NCBI GenBank assembly: GCA_029978425.1
Contig: JAPOJL010000002.1
Location: forward strand, 1 to 30,085
Origin: Actinomycetota bacterium
Lineage (GTDB): Bacteria; Actinomycetota; Actinomycetes; Nanopelagicales; Nanopelagicaceae
Direction of reading: 5' to 3'
Length of the DNA: 30,085 bases
Both the position numbers and the translations under genes were made by a program. Below are positions 18,660 to 26,700 of this stretch, in pieces (within the stretch, counting starts at the first letter, position 1; each line of letters begins with the position of its first letter). A model generated the notes under the pieces. That model searched no databases and was not told the DNA's origin. It worked only from the letters and a program-made list of their open reading frames with translations.

Positions 18660-19922
18660 ATGTACTACCTGAATGAGTGGAAAGGTCTATTCCGTAACTG
18701 GAGAGAAGATCTCTTAGCTGGAATAACGGTGGGTGTCGTAGCGCTCCCCTTGGCGCTGGGCTTTGCTATCACAACTGGAGCCCCAGCAAGCACAGGCTTA
18801 ACAACTGCAGTGATCGCAGGATTTGTAGCTGCCTTATTTGGTGGTTCAAATTATCAAGTTAGTGGTCCGACGGGAGCCATGACAGTTGTGCTGGTCCCAA
18901 TCGTTTCAAAATACGGAGTCGCTTCTCTAACAATCATTGGCGCCATCGCAGGAATTCTGATTTTGCTTATGGCAACTCTTAGATTGGGAAGATTTATTGA
19001 TCGTATTCCCTTTGCTGTCATGGAGGGTTTTACTTTAGGTATTGCCTTAATCATCGCTCTACAACAAATGCCACTTATTCTTGAGATACCGAAAGGCCAA
19101 GGAACCCACACATTAGATGTCGCGCTCAAAACTTTCTCTTCCGCCCTTGATTCCGAATTCCATTGGACCGCAATTTTCCTTGCTTTATCAACTCTAGTAA
19201 TCAAACGAAAATGGATAAAGGTACAGAATCTCCTCAAAATTCCATTCAGAATTCCAGGAAGCATAGTTGCGGTATTTGTAATGACTCTTTTTTCGATAAT
19301 TGCTCAACTTGATATCCAAAGAATTGAGGGGCTTCCTAGGTCAATTTCCCTGTCAACAAATTTTTCAAGACTAGACATTCCCTATATTGAGTTGTTCTAC
19401 GCAGCATTTGTAGTCGCTTTACTTGGTGCTATTGAATCGCTTTTATCTGCGCGTGTAGCAGACGGGATGGCGCATAAAGTAAACGGCCCCGAGATTGAGA
19501 AACATAAGCCGAATCGTGAGCTTGTAGGACAAGGTTTGGGAACCATCGCCTCTGCTTGCGTAGGCGGTTTACCTGCGACAGGAGCGATTGCTCGAACTGG
19601 AGTGAACGTCAATTCAGGTGCCCAATCACGTCTTGCTGCAATATTCCATTCTATTTTCCTACTTCTCGTAGTCTTGTTCTTCGCACCTATCGTTTCTTAC
19701 ATCCCGACATCGGTTTTAGCAGGCGTCCTGCTCGGCACTTCTCTAAGGATTGCAAGTCCACAATCTATACGAGAGGCACTTACTACAACTTTCGCAGAGA
19801 GAATAACTTATATCTCAACGGCGATATCTGTACTTCTTATTGATCTGATTTGGGGAATTCTTATCGGTTTGCTGGTTTACTTGATTGCTAAGATATTCGA
19901 GAGCCAAAAAACGAAATCTTAA
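18660..19922 (+). CDS. SulP family anion transporter lacking a STAS domain
   Basis: 420 residues with about ten or more hydrophobic segments. The SulP core is clear: an N-terminal amphipathic lead (WREDLLAGITVGVVALPLAL), the signature GGSNYQVSGPTGAMTVVL (61-78) and LLGAIESLLSARVADGMA in the second half. GGLPATGAIARTGVNVNSGA follows. SulP proteins move bicarbonate, sulfate or dicarboxylates across the inner membrane; the substrate cannot be read from sequence. The chain ends directly after the last membrane segment, so the cytoplasmic STAS regulatory domain found in most members is missing. TAGCCT (18645-18650) may be its -10 with a leader of only a few nucleotides. Confidence 0.9.
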   Translation: MYYLNEWKGLFRNWREDLLAGITVGVVALPLALGFAITTGAPASTGLTTAVIAGFVAALFGGSNYQVSGPTGAMTVVLVPIVSKYGVASLTIIGAIAGILILLMATLRLGRFIDRIPFAVMEGFTLGIALIIALQQMPLILEIPKGQGTHTLDVALKTFSSALDSEFHWTAIFLALSTLVIKRKWIKVQNLLKIPFRIPGSIVAVFVMTLFSIIAQLDIQRIEGLPRSISLSTNFSRLDIPYIELFYAAFVVALLGAIESLLSARVADGMAHKVNGPEIEKHKPNRELVGQGLGTIASACVGGLPATGAIARTGVNVNSGAQSRLAAIFHSIFLLLVVLFFAPIVSYIPTSVLAGVLLGTSLRIASPQSIREALTTTFAERITYISTAISVLLIDLIWGILIGLLVYLIAKIFESQKTKS

Positions 19923-19927
19923 TTTAT

Positions 19928-20308
19928 TTAAACAGGAAGAAGTACGAGTAGCACGGTCAAAGTTAAGGCTAATAAAGCTGACTGTGCCAAAATTAACAGC
20001 GCAGTCTTGCGATCTGCTTTTCTATCTTCTGGACTTTGAACTCGGGAAATATCGCCAAGCTTGCCTAGATTGAAAGTACCCATAAGTCCATAAGCGAGGC
20101 AGAACTTTTTTCGTGATTGAATAAAACCGACTGAGAAAACCATTAGAGGGATAAAGAGTGCCCACCGCGCAGATGTCGGTGCGTCGGCGCCGATCAATCC
20201 AAAGAGAATTGAGGCAGTGAGCAAAAGGCCAAGAAGAGCCACGAACTGGCGACGTTGTATTTCGGATTTACCGAGATTGCAGGTGCCTGGGATATAGCTG
20301 TAGGTCAT
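19928..20308 (-). CDS. Conserved-looking small membrane protein with twin NLGK motifs
   Basis: 126 residues with hydrophobic segments at about 22-40, 46-64 and 104-125. The first cytoplasmic-looking part has YIPGTCNLGKSEIQRRQ and the central part has KKFCLAYGLMGTFNLGKLGD, so a Cys plus NLGK motif occurs twice. A charged stretch with SPEDRKADRKTA precedes the last helix. I have an impression of similar uncharacterised actinobacterial proteins but cannot name a family. The ATG overlaps the stop of the 49-residue gene upstream in TAATG, so the two are translated together. It converges on the SulP gene with a 5-bp gap. Confidence 0.75.
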   Translation of the reverse strand: MTYSYIPGTCNLGKSEIQRRQFVALLGLLLTASILFGLIGADAPTSARWALFIPLMVFSVGFIQSRKKFCLAYGLMGTFNLGKLGDISRVQSPEDRKADRKTALLILAQSALLALTLTVLLVLLPV

Positions 20309-20457
20309 TAAAAGGCTTCTTCTAACTCTTCGTCGTCAGCCCACACAGATTCAACTTCATCTTGCTTATCAACCCACGATAAGAAGGTAAGTACACCTTT
20401 AAGCGCTACGACTAAAAGAGTAACGAGCGCGGTGATACGACGAATAGCTTTGAACAC
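20308..20457 (-). CDS. 49-residue single-pass membrane microprotein
   Basis: A small open frame from GTG (20457-20455) to TAA (20310-20308). The predicted protein has a basic N-terminus (FKAIRR), one hydrophobic helix at about 8-28 and a strongly acidic tail ending in ADDEELEEAF. Support for coding is threefold: a TATTAT -10 hexamer sits exactly 6 nt before the GTG; the stop overlaps the next gene's ATG in TAATG; and the charge pattern is that of an inserted membrane peptide. It fills almost the whole space between its neighbours. Function unknown; a partner or regulator of the downstream membrane protein is a guess from coupling. Confidence 0.75.
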   Translation of the reverse strand: MFKAIRRITALVTLLVVALKGVLTFLSWVDKQDEVESVWADDEELEEAF

Positions 20458-20463
20458 ATCTAA

Positions 20464-20469
20464 ATAATA
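20464..20469 (-). promoter_or_regulatory. -10 element of a leaderless promoter for the small membrane genes
   Basis: TATTAT (20469-20464) is 6 nt before the GTG of the 49-residue gene. It lies directly after the stop of the FAD oxidoreductase, so the two small membrane genes can be transcribed on their own. Confidence 0.6.
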
Positions 20470-20475
20470 GTGGAA

Positions 20476-22026
20476 TCACCGCAAAGTTTCTAGCGCAGCC
20501 ATTGCTGCATTGTGACCAGCGATACCACTTACTCCACCACCACGAAATGCGCCGGCACCAGCGATGAAAATTCGAGCAGAAGAAGTTTCCACTCCCCATT
20601 TCCTGGAATCTTCATCCGACTTCCATGGGAATTGAAGATCGCCATGAAAGATATTTCCGCGAGGTAATCCAAGTGCCCATTCAAGTTCTTGTGGTGTTTT
20701 TACTTCAATGCAAGGCTTGCCATGAACATCTAATGCCAGATACTCAGATATCGGCTTCACCAGATAATCGTTGAGACCCGCTAGCGTCCTCTTCGTAACT
20801 TCTGCTTTGACTGCATCGTGGTCGCGATCAAAGAGTGATGCTGGAGTATGAAGCGCGAAAAGGGTTAAGGTGTGAAAGCCCTTCTCTCTCAGTTCAGATG
20901 ACAAGATCGAAGGATCAGTCAAAGTATGACAGTACATCTCCGACGGAATTTCGGTTGGGATTTTTCCAGCAGCAGCTTCCTCATAGGCGCGCTCTAGTTG
21001 AAAATAGCTTTCATTGATATGGAAAGTTCCGGCAAAGGCTTTTCTTGGGTCCACTCCACTCTTTAACTGTGGAAGCGCTTCGAGAACCATATTTATTTTC
21101 AGCTGAGAACCATCTCTGAATGGCGGAGCTTTGATTCCCGAAATTTTCTCAAGAATCTGCGGAGAACAGTTTGCGAGAAGTACCTCTGAGGAAAACTCCA
21201 GTGTTTCACCAGATGTGGAGTTCTCTGCTGAAATAGTAACTCCCGTGTCATCTTCTAAAACTTTCACAACTTCTACATCACACTTAATTTCAACGCCTAA
21301 TTCTTGGCAGCGCCTATGAAGCTCGTCGGCAAGAGCTCCCATACCACCCTCGGGAACTTTCCACTCTCCCGTTCCATTGCCGATAAGGTGATATAGAAAG
21401 CAGATATTTGCCGCATGATCATTTGCGCTCGTAAAAGTCCCAATTAATCCATCCGTGAGCACTACACCCTTGACCAAGTCATCGAAGAAGTTGTCGTGCA
21501 AGGTCTGGCCAAGAGTATTTTCTACGAGTTCCACCCAGGTGAGCGGATCAATCAACTCTCGGATCTCAGACTCAGTTGGTAAGGGTTGAAGCATGGTTGG
21601 AGCGAGAGCGCCTGCAAACTCCAGTACTGAATTATAGAAATTACTCCAAGCAATGGACTCTTCAGAACCACCTGTTAAAAGTTCCATAGATTCACGCGAC
21701 TCTTGATCAAAAGTTCGATTGATGAGTAAACCTTTATCACCATCGTCATCAAAATAAGGTGTATAAGAAGAAACAGTCCGACTAAGAGTACGAAAATTCA
21801 GCGAGAGATCTTTAATAATTTGATCTGGAAGAAGCGCTACCAAGTACGAATAGCGTGAGAGGCGCGCCGCAACACCTTCGAAAGGTTGGACACTTGTGGT
21901 TGCGCCTCCAAGGCTCGAGTTTTTCTCAAGCACTAAAACTTTCTTACCCGCCAAAGCCAAATAACATGCCGCAACTAATCCATTGTGACCACTGCCTACT
22001 ATCACCGCATCATATTTACTTGCCAT
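20476..22026 (-). CDS. Phytoene desaturase/PYROXD2-like FAD-dependent oxidoreductase
   Basis: 516 residues with a full amine-oxidase/phytoene-desaturase-type FAD fold. The dinucleotide loop VIVGSGHNGLVAA is at 8-20, followed by VLVLEKNSSLGGATTS. The C-terminal FAD region ARIFIAGAGAFRGGGVSGIAGHNAA closes the site. The mid-part GTGEWKVPEGGMGALADEL matches the CrtI/PYROXD2 layout. Relatives act on carotenoids or are uncharacterised. No carotenoid gene is nearby, so a pigment role is unproven. It follows the MalY-type aminotransferase by 18 bp on the same strand. Confidence 0.85.
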   Translation of the reverse strand: MASKYDAVIVGSGHNGLVAACYLALAGKKVLVLEKNSSLGGATTSVQPFEGVAARLSRYSYLVALLPDQIIKDLSLNFRTLSRTVSSYTPYFDDDGDKGLLINRTFDQESRESMELLTGGSEESIAWSNFYNSVLEFAGALAPTMLQPLPTESEIRELIDPLTWVELVENTLGQTLHDNFFDDLVKGVVLTDGLIGTFTSANDHAANICFLYHLIGNGTGEWKVPEGGMGALADELHRRCQELGVEIKCDVEVVKVLEDDTGVTISAENSTSGETLEFSSEVLLANCSPQILEKISGIKAPPFRDGSQLKINMVLEALPQLKSGVDPRKAFAGTFHINESYFQLERAYEEAAAGKIPTEIPSEMYCHTLTDPSILSSELREKGFHTLTLFALHTPASLFDRDHDAVKAEVTKRTLAGLNDYLVKPISEYLALDVHGKPCIEVKTPQELEWALGLPRGNIFHGDLQFPWKSDEDSRKWGVETSSARIFIAGAGAFRGGGVSGIAGHNAAMAALETLR

Positions 22027-22044
22027 TTGCTGCGGCTCTATTCT

Positions 22045-23193
22045 CTATAAACTCGCGAGTATTCGATCGAAAGCTTCCGTGATAATTTCTGGACTGGTTC
22101 CAAAATTAAATCGGACAAATTGTGAATGTTTCGGACCGTATATATGCCCGCCATTGAGGGCGACTTTACCGCGCTCCAAAATGACTTTGCTGGGGTCATC
22201 TCCGAGATTGAGAGCACTGAGATCAAGCCATGCCAAATAACCAAAATCAGGAACTCGATATTTGATCGCCGGGATTTGAGTGTCGATAATATTTCTAATG
22301 AGTTGGCGATTTTCATTGAGAGCAGTAAGTATTCCTTCAAGCCAAGATGCTCCATCCTTAAATGCTGCTGTTGCTGCCGCAGCGCCAAATAAGGATGCTC
22401 TAAATGCCACGGAAATTGGCATGGAATTAATCTTCTCCTTAATCGCAGCTGAGTTTGTGATGATGACTGCGCATTTAAGTCCGGCAAGATTAAAACCTTT
22501 ACTCGCGCTAGTGATGGTAATTCCCACTTCTCGAGCAGCATCACTCACCGCAAGGAATGGAGTAAATTCCTGCGGTCGGTAAACAAGCGGTCCGTGAATT
22601 TCATCGCTAATAATGTAAACGCCATAACGTTGTGCGAGCTCAGCAAGACGAGTAAGTGACTCTCGAGAGAAAATTGCTCCGACGGGATTGTGTGGATGGC
22701 AGAGAATGTGAACCTTTATCCCCGTTTTATATTCACTTTCTATGGCCGATAAGTTCAGAGTTAAACCTGAGCTCTCCTCAATTAATGGGACATCGACGAG
22801 AGTTGCACCCACTTCTGCCACCCAGCGCCACATGTTGTCGTACACCGGTGAATTAAGCATCACTCTATCGCCGTGGTTCATGAGGGTACGGAGCACTTCT
22901 ACCGTTCCTACTCCGACATCTGTGGCGGTACGCATTTGTGAAACATCGACTTGCCAATTCCAACGAGATTGCGAGAAGGAGGCAAAGGCTTCGAACATTT
23001 CTGGAAATGGACCAAGGTAACCTGTGTCAGATCGATCAATCATGTCTCGCAAAGCAGCCTTGATTGGTTCAGCGATAGGAAAATCCATCTCTGCTACAGG
23101 CAAGGGAAGGACATCCGATGGAAATTGTCGCCACTTAACGCTTTTACGTTTACGAAGATCGGGCAAAGACATTGCGCGGACGACATCGGCCAT
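22045..23193 (-). CDS. MalY/PatB-type PLP aminotransferase (possible C-S lyase)
   Basis: 382 residues of fold-type I PLP enzymes. The PLP lysine is Lys232 in TSASKGFNLAGLKCA, the ring-contacting Asp197 is in IISDEIHGPLVY, and HPHNPVG (166-172) and the C-terminal VRFNFGTS complete the site. The N-terminus with KWRQFP and LPVAEMDFPI is typical of the MalY/PatB group. Members act as cystathionine beta-lyase or as aminotransferases, and MalY also modulates maltose genes in E. coli. The gene lies 16 bp after an alpha-glucosidase, an interesting but unproven parallel. An internal ATG (residue 8) is an alternative start. Confidence 0.88.
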   Translation of the reverse strand: MADVVRAMSLPDLRKRKSVKWRQFPSDVLPLPVAEMDFPIAEPIKAALRDMIDRSDTGYLGPFPEMFEAFASFSQSRWNWQVDVSQMRTATDVGVGTVEVLRTLMNHGDRVMLNSPVYDNMWRWVAEVGATLVDVPLIEESSGLTLNLSAIESEYKTGIKVHILCHPHNPVGAIFSRESLTRLAELAQRYGVYIISDEIHGPLVYRPQEFTPFLAVSDAAREVGITITSASKGFNLAGLKCAVIITNSAAIKEKINSMPISVAFRASLFGAAAATAAFKDGASWLEGILTALNENRQLIRNIIDTQIPAIKYRVPDFGYLAWLDLSALNLGDDPSKVILERGKVALNGGHIYGPKHSQFVRFNFGTSPEIITEAFDRILASL

Positions 23194-23209
23194 AACGCGC
23201 AGTATGCCA

Positions 23210-24874
23210 CTAACGGGAAGTGTTAATCCAACAGGTCGTATGCGCGGGAAGGGTTATCGAGCCATCTTTATGAGTGACTCCAGGCTGAGAAGCAAGAAGT
23301 ATCTCGCCATCAACGGTAAGTTCTTGCAACGTGTCACTGAAGTTTGCCAGGAGCAAGAAGCCTGGATTTCGACTAAATGCAAGGATCTCATCTCCGAATA
23401 TTTTCCATTCTAGAGATTGAGAAACATTATCGGCTTGATTCGGCTGGAGTGCAGGATGACTCCTACGAATTGAAAGACTTTTCTTATATAGATTTAGGAA
23501 ACTTTCACTGTGAAGTTGTTGAACTGCAACAGATTTTTCACTCCAATTTTTCGGCATCGGTAACCAAGGATTCCCCGAAGAGAATCCAAAATTGATGTCC
23601 GTTGCATGCCACGGAATTGGAACTCGAGCCCCATCGCGACCTTTATCGGCACCCTGGGTCCGAAAGAAAACTGGATCTTGACGAACTTCATCAGGAAGAT
23701 TTACATCTTCAAGTCCTAGTTCCTCGCCTTGAAAGACATACACACTTCCAGGAAGAGCGTGGGTGATGAGCGCCATTGCGCGCGCTTTTGTTTCTCCCAT
23801 CTTGCCGCCACCAAGTCGGGAGACAAGTCTCGGAGAATCATGATTGCAGAGCACCCAGGTTGGCGGTGCAGAAACCTGCGATACTTCTCGAATAGTCTTA
23901 TCAATAGCTTGCTTGAGGAAATCGACGGACCACTCAGCCAGAAGAAAATCAAAATTGAAAATTTGGTGTAACTCATCGCTTCTCACATATCGGGAGGCTC
24001 GAGAGCTGGGGTGCACCCAAGCTTCGGCAACGCTCATTCGAGCTCCTGGATACGAGTCAAAAATCCTTCTCCAGGTGCGGTAAATATCATGCACACCTTC
24101 TCGATCAAAAAACGGTACATCCACCAATAAGGATTCGCGCTCTGCTCGTGTCATGTCTCCTACATCAAGTCGAAGAGCTCGAGTTAAACCTTCAGGATCA
24201 CGATGATCTTTGAGAATTTCTTCCTTTGCTAAACCATGAGCAACGTCAATTCGGAATCCATCAACCCCTTTATCTAGCCAAAAACGAAGAGTTTTTTCAA
24301 AGTCCTGGTGAACTTCAGGGTTCTCCCAATTTAAATCTGCTTGAGTGGAATCAAAAAGATGTAAATACCACTGTCCCTTGATGCCGTCACTCTCGGGAAT
24401 TCGGCTCCACGCAGGTCCACCGAAAATTGAGCACCAATTGTTGGGAGGGATTTCACCATTCACTCCTCGACCATCGTAGAAATGAAAACGTGCTCGCTCA
24501 CGCGATCCAGGAGGAGTTGAGAGCGCCACTTTAAACCAAGGGTGATCAGTAGAAAAATGATTTGGAACAATATCTACGATAATTTTCAGCCCATGATTAT
24601 GAGCGGCAAGAATGAGTTCTTCTGCATCTTGCATCGCGCCAAATCGTGGATCTACATCTCGGGGATTTGCAACATCGTAACCGCCATCCCTATTTGGTGA
24701 GGTGTAGAAAGGTGACAACCAGATTGCATCAATTCCAAGTTCTTTTAAGTAGTCCAAACGCGAGATAACTCCTTGGAGATCTCCTTCACCGTCACCATTG
24801 GAATCTTGGAAAGAACGTGGATAGACCTGGTAGATCGCAGCATTTCGCCACCAAAGACTTTGAGAATCTGACAT
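23210..24874 (-). CDS. GH13 alpha-glucosidase
   Basis: 554 residues of the oligo-1,6-glucosidase/alpha-glucosidase branch of GH13. The conserved regions are DIVPNH (101-106), GFRIDVAHG with nucleophile Asp210, SVAEAW with acid/base Glu284 and LCNHDSPR with Asp346. QADLNWENPEV (178-188) is typical of exo-acting alpha-glucosidases. It hydrolyses terminal alpha-glucosidic bonds of maltose-type or isomaltose-type sugars. There is no signal peptide, so it acts on imported sugars in the cytoplasm. It starts 8 bp after a LacI-type regulator, its likely controller. No sugar transporter is in the window. Confidence 0.93.
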   Translation of the reverse strand: MSDSQSLWWRNAAIYQVYPRSFQDSNGDGEGDLQGVISRLDYLKELGIDAIWLSPFYTSPNRDGGYDVANPRDVDPRFGAMQDAEELILAAHNHGLKIIVDIVPNHFSTDHPWFKVALSTPPGSRERARFHFYDGRGVNGEIPPNNWCSIFGGPAWSRIPESDGIKGQWYLHLFDSTQADLNWENPEVHQDFEKTLRFWLDKGVDGFRIDVAHGLAKEEILKDHRDPEGLTRALRLDVGDMTRAERESLLVDVPFFDREGVHDIYRTWRRIFDSYPGARMSVAEAWVHPSSRASRYVRSDELHQIFNFDFLLAEWSVDFLKQAIDKTIREVSQVSAPPTWVLCNHDSPRLVSRLGGGKMGETKARAMALITHALPGSVYVFQGEELGLEDVNLPDEVRQDPVFFRTQGADKGRDGARVPIPWHATDINFGFSSGNPWLPMPKNWSEKSVAVQQLHSESFLNLYKKSLSIRRSHPALQPNQADNVSQSLEWKIFGDEILAFSRNPGFLLLANFSDTLQELTVDGEILLASQPGVTHKDGSITLPAHTTCWINTSR

Positions 24875-24882
24875 GACGTTAC

Positions 24883-25911
24883 TTAATCAACTCGCTTTGT
24901 TGAGTTTCGCACAACGAGCGTTGTGGGCAGCGTCAGGGAGTGGGACTCACTTTTTGGTGACTTTAGGCGTTCCATTATTGACCAAGCGGCCATCTCCCCC
25001 ATTAAAGGAACTGGTTGCTCAATAGTTGTGAGGTCGGAAAACTCAGCCATTTCATGGCCATCAAATCCTATGATGGAAATATCGTCGGGGACTTTCAATC
25101 CATTACGTCTAATTGCCTGCAAGGCTCCAAGCGCCATTTCATCAGATTGCGCGAAAATCGCAGTTGGGCGATCAGGGCGAGCCAATAAGTCATCCATCGC
25201 TCGACTTGCTCCATGCATTGTGAAGTCACCATAAACTTCGCGAGATGGTTTCCATTCCAATCCACTTTCCGCAAGAACCTGCATAAATCCGTTACGTCGA
25301 TCTTGGGGAACGCTGAAACCAAATGGGTCATCAGGACGTCCAGAGAGCAATCCAATTTTCTTATGACCTAGATTGACAAGATGTTGTGTCGCGGTGCGCG
25401 CGCCAGCAACATCATCAATTGCAACACTAGAACATTGCTCATGATGCATGCCTACCAATGCAATGGGAATACCAAGTCCAAGCATGGATTCGAACTCTTC
25501 TTCTGTGGGTGGCAGACTGATCACAATCAGCGCATCGACTCGACCTTTGAGAAGTTGGTGTTGGAAGAGGCGTTCACGCCCTTTCATCTGTGAGAAGTTA
25601 TATAGAAGAAGATCGAGACCTGCTTCTCGGAGCGCTTGTTCTGCACCATTAATGACCTGAGCGAAATACCACCGTGAAATATATGGAGCGACAACTCCTA
25701 CAGAATTAGTTCTTCCGTAAATCGCCTTTGCTGAAGTTTGTGGAATTGGGTAGTTGAGCTTTTCTGCAGCATCAAGAATCTTTTTTCGCGTCTCGGGATT
25801 TACATGGTGAAGACCCCGGAGCGCCCGCGAGACGGTCGCAATAGATACACCTGCTTCGGTGGCGACCTCTTTAATGCCCACTCGAGAATTAATGCTCGGA
25901 TCGCTGCTCAT
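24883..25911 (-). CDS. LacI family transcriptional regulator
   Basis: 342 residues. The N-terminal helix-turn-helix GIKEVATEAGVSIATVSRAL (12-31) and the hinge helix region are standard. A periplasmic-binding-like sensor domain follows from about 68 (SVGVVAPYIS) to the end. It probably represses the alpha-glucosidase 8 bp downstream and responds to a sugar; the ligand cannot be told. The ATG is preceded by GGAGGTGA, the strongest ribosome-binding site in the window, 9 nt upstream. A palindrome at 25933-25951 just before that site suggests autoregulation. Confidence 0.92.
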   Translation of the reverse strand: MSSDPSINSRVGIKEVATEAGVSIATVSRALRGLHHVNPETRKKILDAAEKLNYPIPQTSAKAIYGRTNSVGVVAPYISRWYFAQVINGAEQALREAGLDLLLYNFSQMKGRERLFQHQLLKGRVDALIVISLPPTEEEFESMLGLGIPIALVGMHHEQCSSVAIDDVAGARTATQHLVNLGHKKIGLLSGRPDDPFGFSVPQDRRNGFMQVLAESGLEWKPSREVYGDFTMHGASRAMDDLLARPDRPTAIFAQSDEMALGALQAIRRNGLKVPDDISIIGFDGHEMAEFSDLTTIEQPVPLMGEMAAWSIMERLKSPKSESHSLTLPTTLVVRNSTKRVD

Positions 25912-25920
25912 GTAAGAGTT

Positions 25921-25928
25921 TCACCTCC
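25921..25928 (-). promoter_or_regulatory. Strong Shine-Dalgarno of the lacI-type gene
   Basis: GGAGGTGA (25928-25921), 9 nt before the ATG at 25911. It contrasts with the leaderless starts elsewhere and implies a real 5' leader here. Confidence 0.75.
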
Positions 25929-25932
25929 ACCC

Positions 25933-25951
25933 TGGAAATCGAATATTTGCA
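25933..25951. promoter_or_regulatory. Candidate LacI-family operator
   Basis: TGGAAAT-CGAAT-ATTTGCA is an imperfect palindrome (6 of 7 arm positions match) with CG near its centre, the general form of LacI/GalR operators. It lies 4 bp upstream of the regulator's ribosome-binding site. Confidence 0.4.
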
Positions 25952-26027
25952 CCTGTAAATCTCCGTAAGCGGCTAAAAATAGACTGCAAAACTGAAAATG
26001 GCTAGGCCCATCTTGCGACCACGCTTC

Positions 26028-26055
26028 ACCTGCTGCTTTTTCTACCTGCTACTTT
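26028..26055 (+). repeat. Direct repeat in the glycosylase promoter
   Basis: ACCTGCTGCTTT (26028-26039) and ACCTGCTACTTT (26044-26055) match at 11 of 12 positions with a 16-bp offset. The second copy contains the -10 hexamer TACTTT. Could be a regulator site pair or a small duplication. Confidence 0.5.
26050..26055 (+). promoter_or_regulatory. -10 element of a leaderless promoter for the DNA glycosylase
   Basis: TACTTT ends 6 nt before the GTG at 26062, with TTCACC (26025-26030) a possible, slightly distant -35. Confidence 0.5.
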
Positions 26056-26061
26056 GCGTGG

Positions 26062-26697
26062 GTGGTAATTTCGCTGGCCCAATCGAGGACTGCGGCTCGA
26101 GAAATAATCAAAATTAACCCACGTTTCGAAATTGTTATAGAACGATCAGGTTTCTGCACTATCGGCGTTACCGAAAAAGCGCCTCGCATCCGGGAAAGCA
26201 ATTTTGCATCACTTGCATCCTCCATCCTTTCTCAACAACTGTCCACCAAAGCTGCAGCTACCATTATCAAAAGAGTTGAAGAGCTATGCGGCGGCTCATT
26301 AAGAGCGGAGAAGATTGCTGAACTCAAGAAAACACGGCTACGTTCTGCGGGTTGCTCTGAGTCCAAAGCACGAGCTATTCGTGAGTTAGCTCAAGCGTCA
26401 ATCGATGGAACAGTTCCTATGAAATCCCTTCATCGACTCACCGATGATGAGATTATGAAACACCTGTTGCCACAATTTGGTATCGGCCGTTGGACGGTAG
26501 AGATGTTTCTCATGTTCCAGCTGGGCCGTCAAAATGTATGGCCAGTTGGCGATCTCGGTGTTCGTCGCGGTTGGGAGAAAATTCATAAACTCCGCAATGA
26601 GATTGAGCCGAAGAAATTGGAAAAAATAGGCACGAAATACTCTCCATATCGCAGCCATGTTGCTTGGTACTGCTGGAGAGCTAACGAAGTTTTGTAG
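26062..26697 (+). CDS. DNA-3-methyladenine glycosylase II (AlkA-like HhH-GPD)
   Basis: 211 residues of the HhH-GPD superfamily. It excises alkylated bases such as 3-methyladenine in base excision repair. The lead helix SLASSILSQQLSTKAA (50-65), the helix-hairpin-helix LLPQFGIGRWTVEMFL (135-150) and the catalytic aspartate Asp164 in WPVGDLGVRRG are visible. The AlkA N-terminal TBP-like domain of E. coli is absent, as in many short bacterial members. No iron-sulfur cysteines are present, which argues against an EndoIII/MutY type. The GTG start fits a leaderless promoter. The gene converges on msrB with a 3-bp gap. Confidence 0.9.
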   Translation: MVISLAQSRTAAREIIKINPRFEIVIERSGFCTIGVTEKAPRIRESNFASLASSILSQQLSTKAAATIIKRVEELCGGSLRAEKIAELKKTRLRSAGCSESKARAIRELAQASIDGTVPMKSLHRLTDDEIMKHLLPQFGIGRWTVEMFLMFQLGRQNVWPVGDLGVRRGWEKIHKLRNEIEPKKLEKIGTKYSPYRSHVAWYCWRANEVL

Positions 26698-26700
26698 CGA

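Noticed and set aside
18854..19264. 136-codon minus-strand ORF opposite the SulP gene
   Set aside because: Shadow of a clear membrane transporter; no promoter or homology pattern.
22038..22544. 168-codon ORF inside the MalY-type aminotransferase
   Set aside because: It is a shifted frame on the same strand as a gene with a complete set of PLP motifs; its composition is leucine/serine-rich as expected for a shadow.
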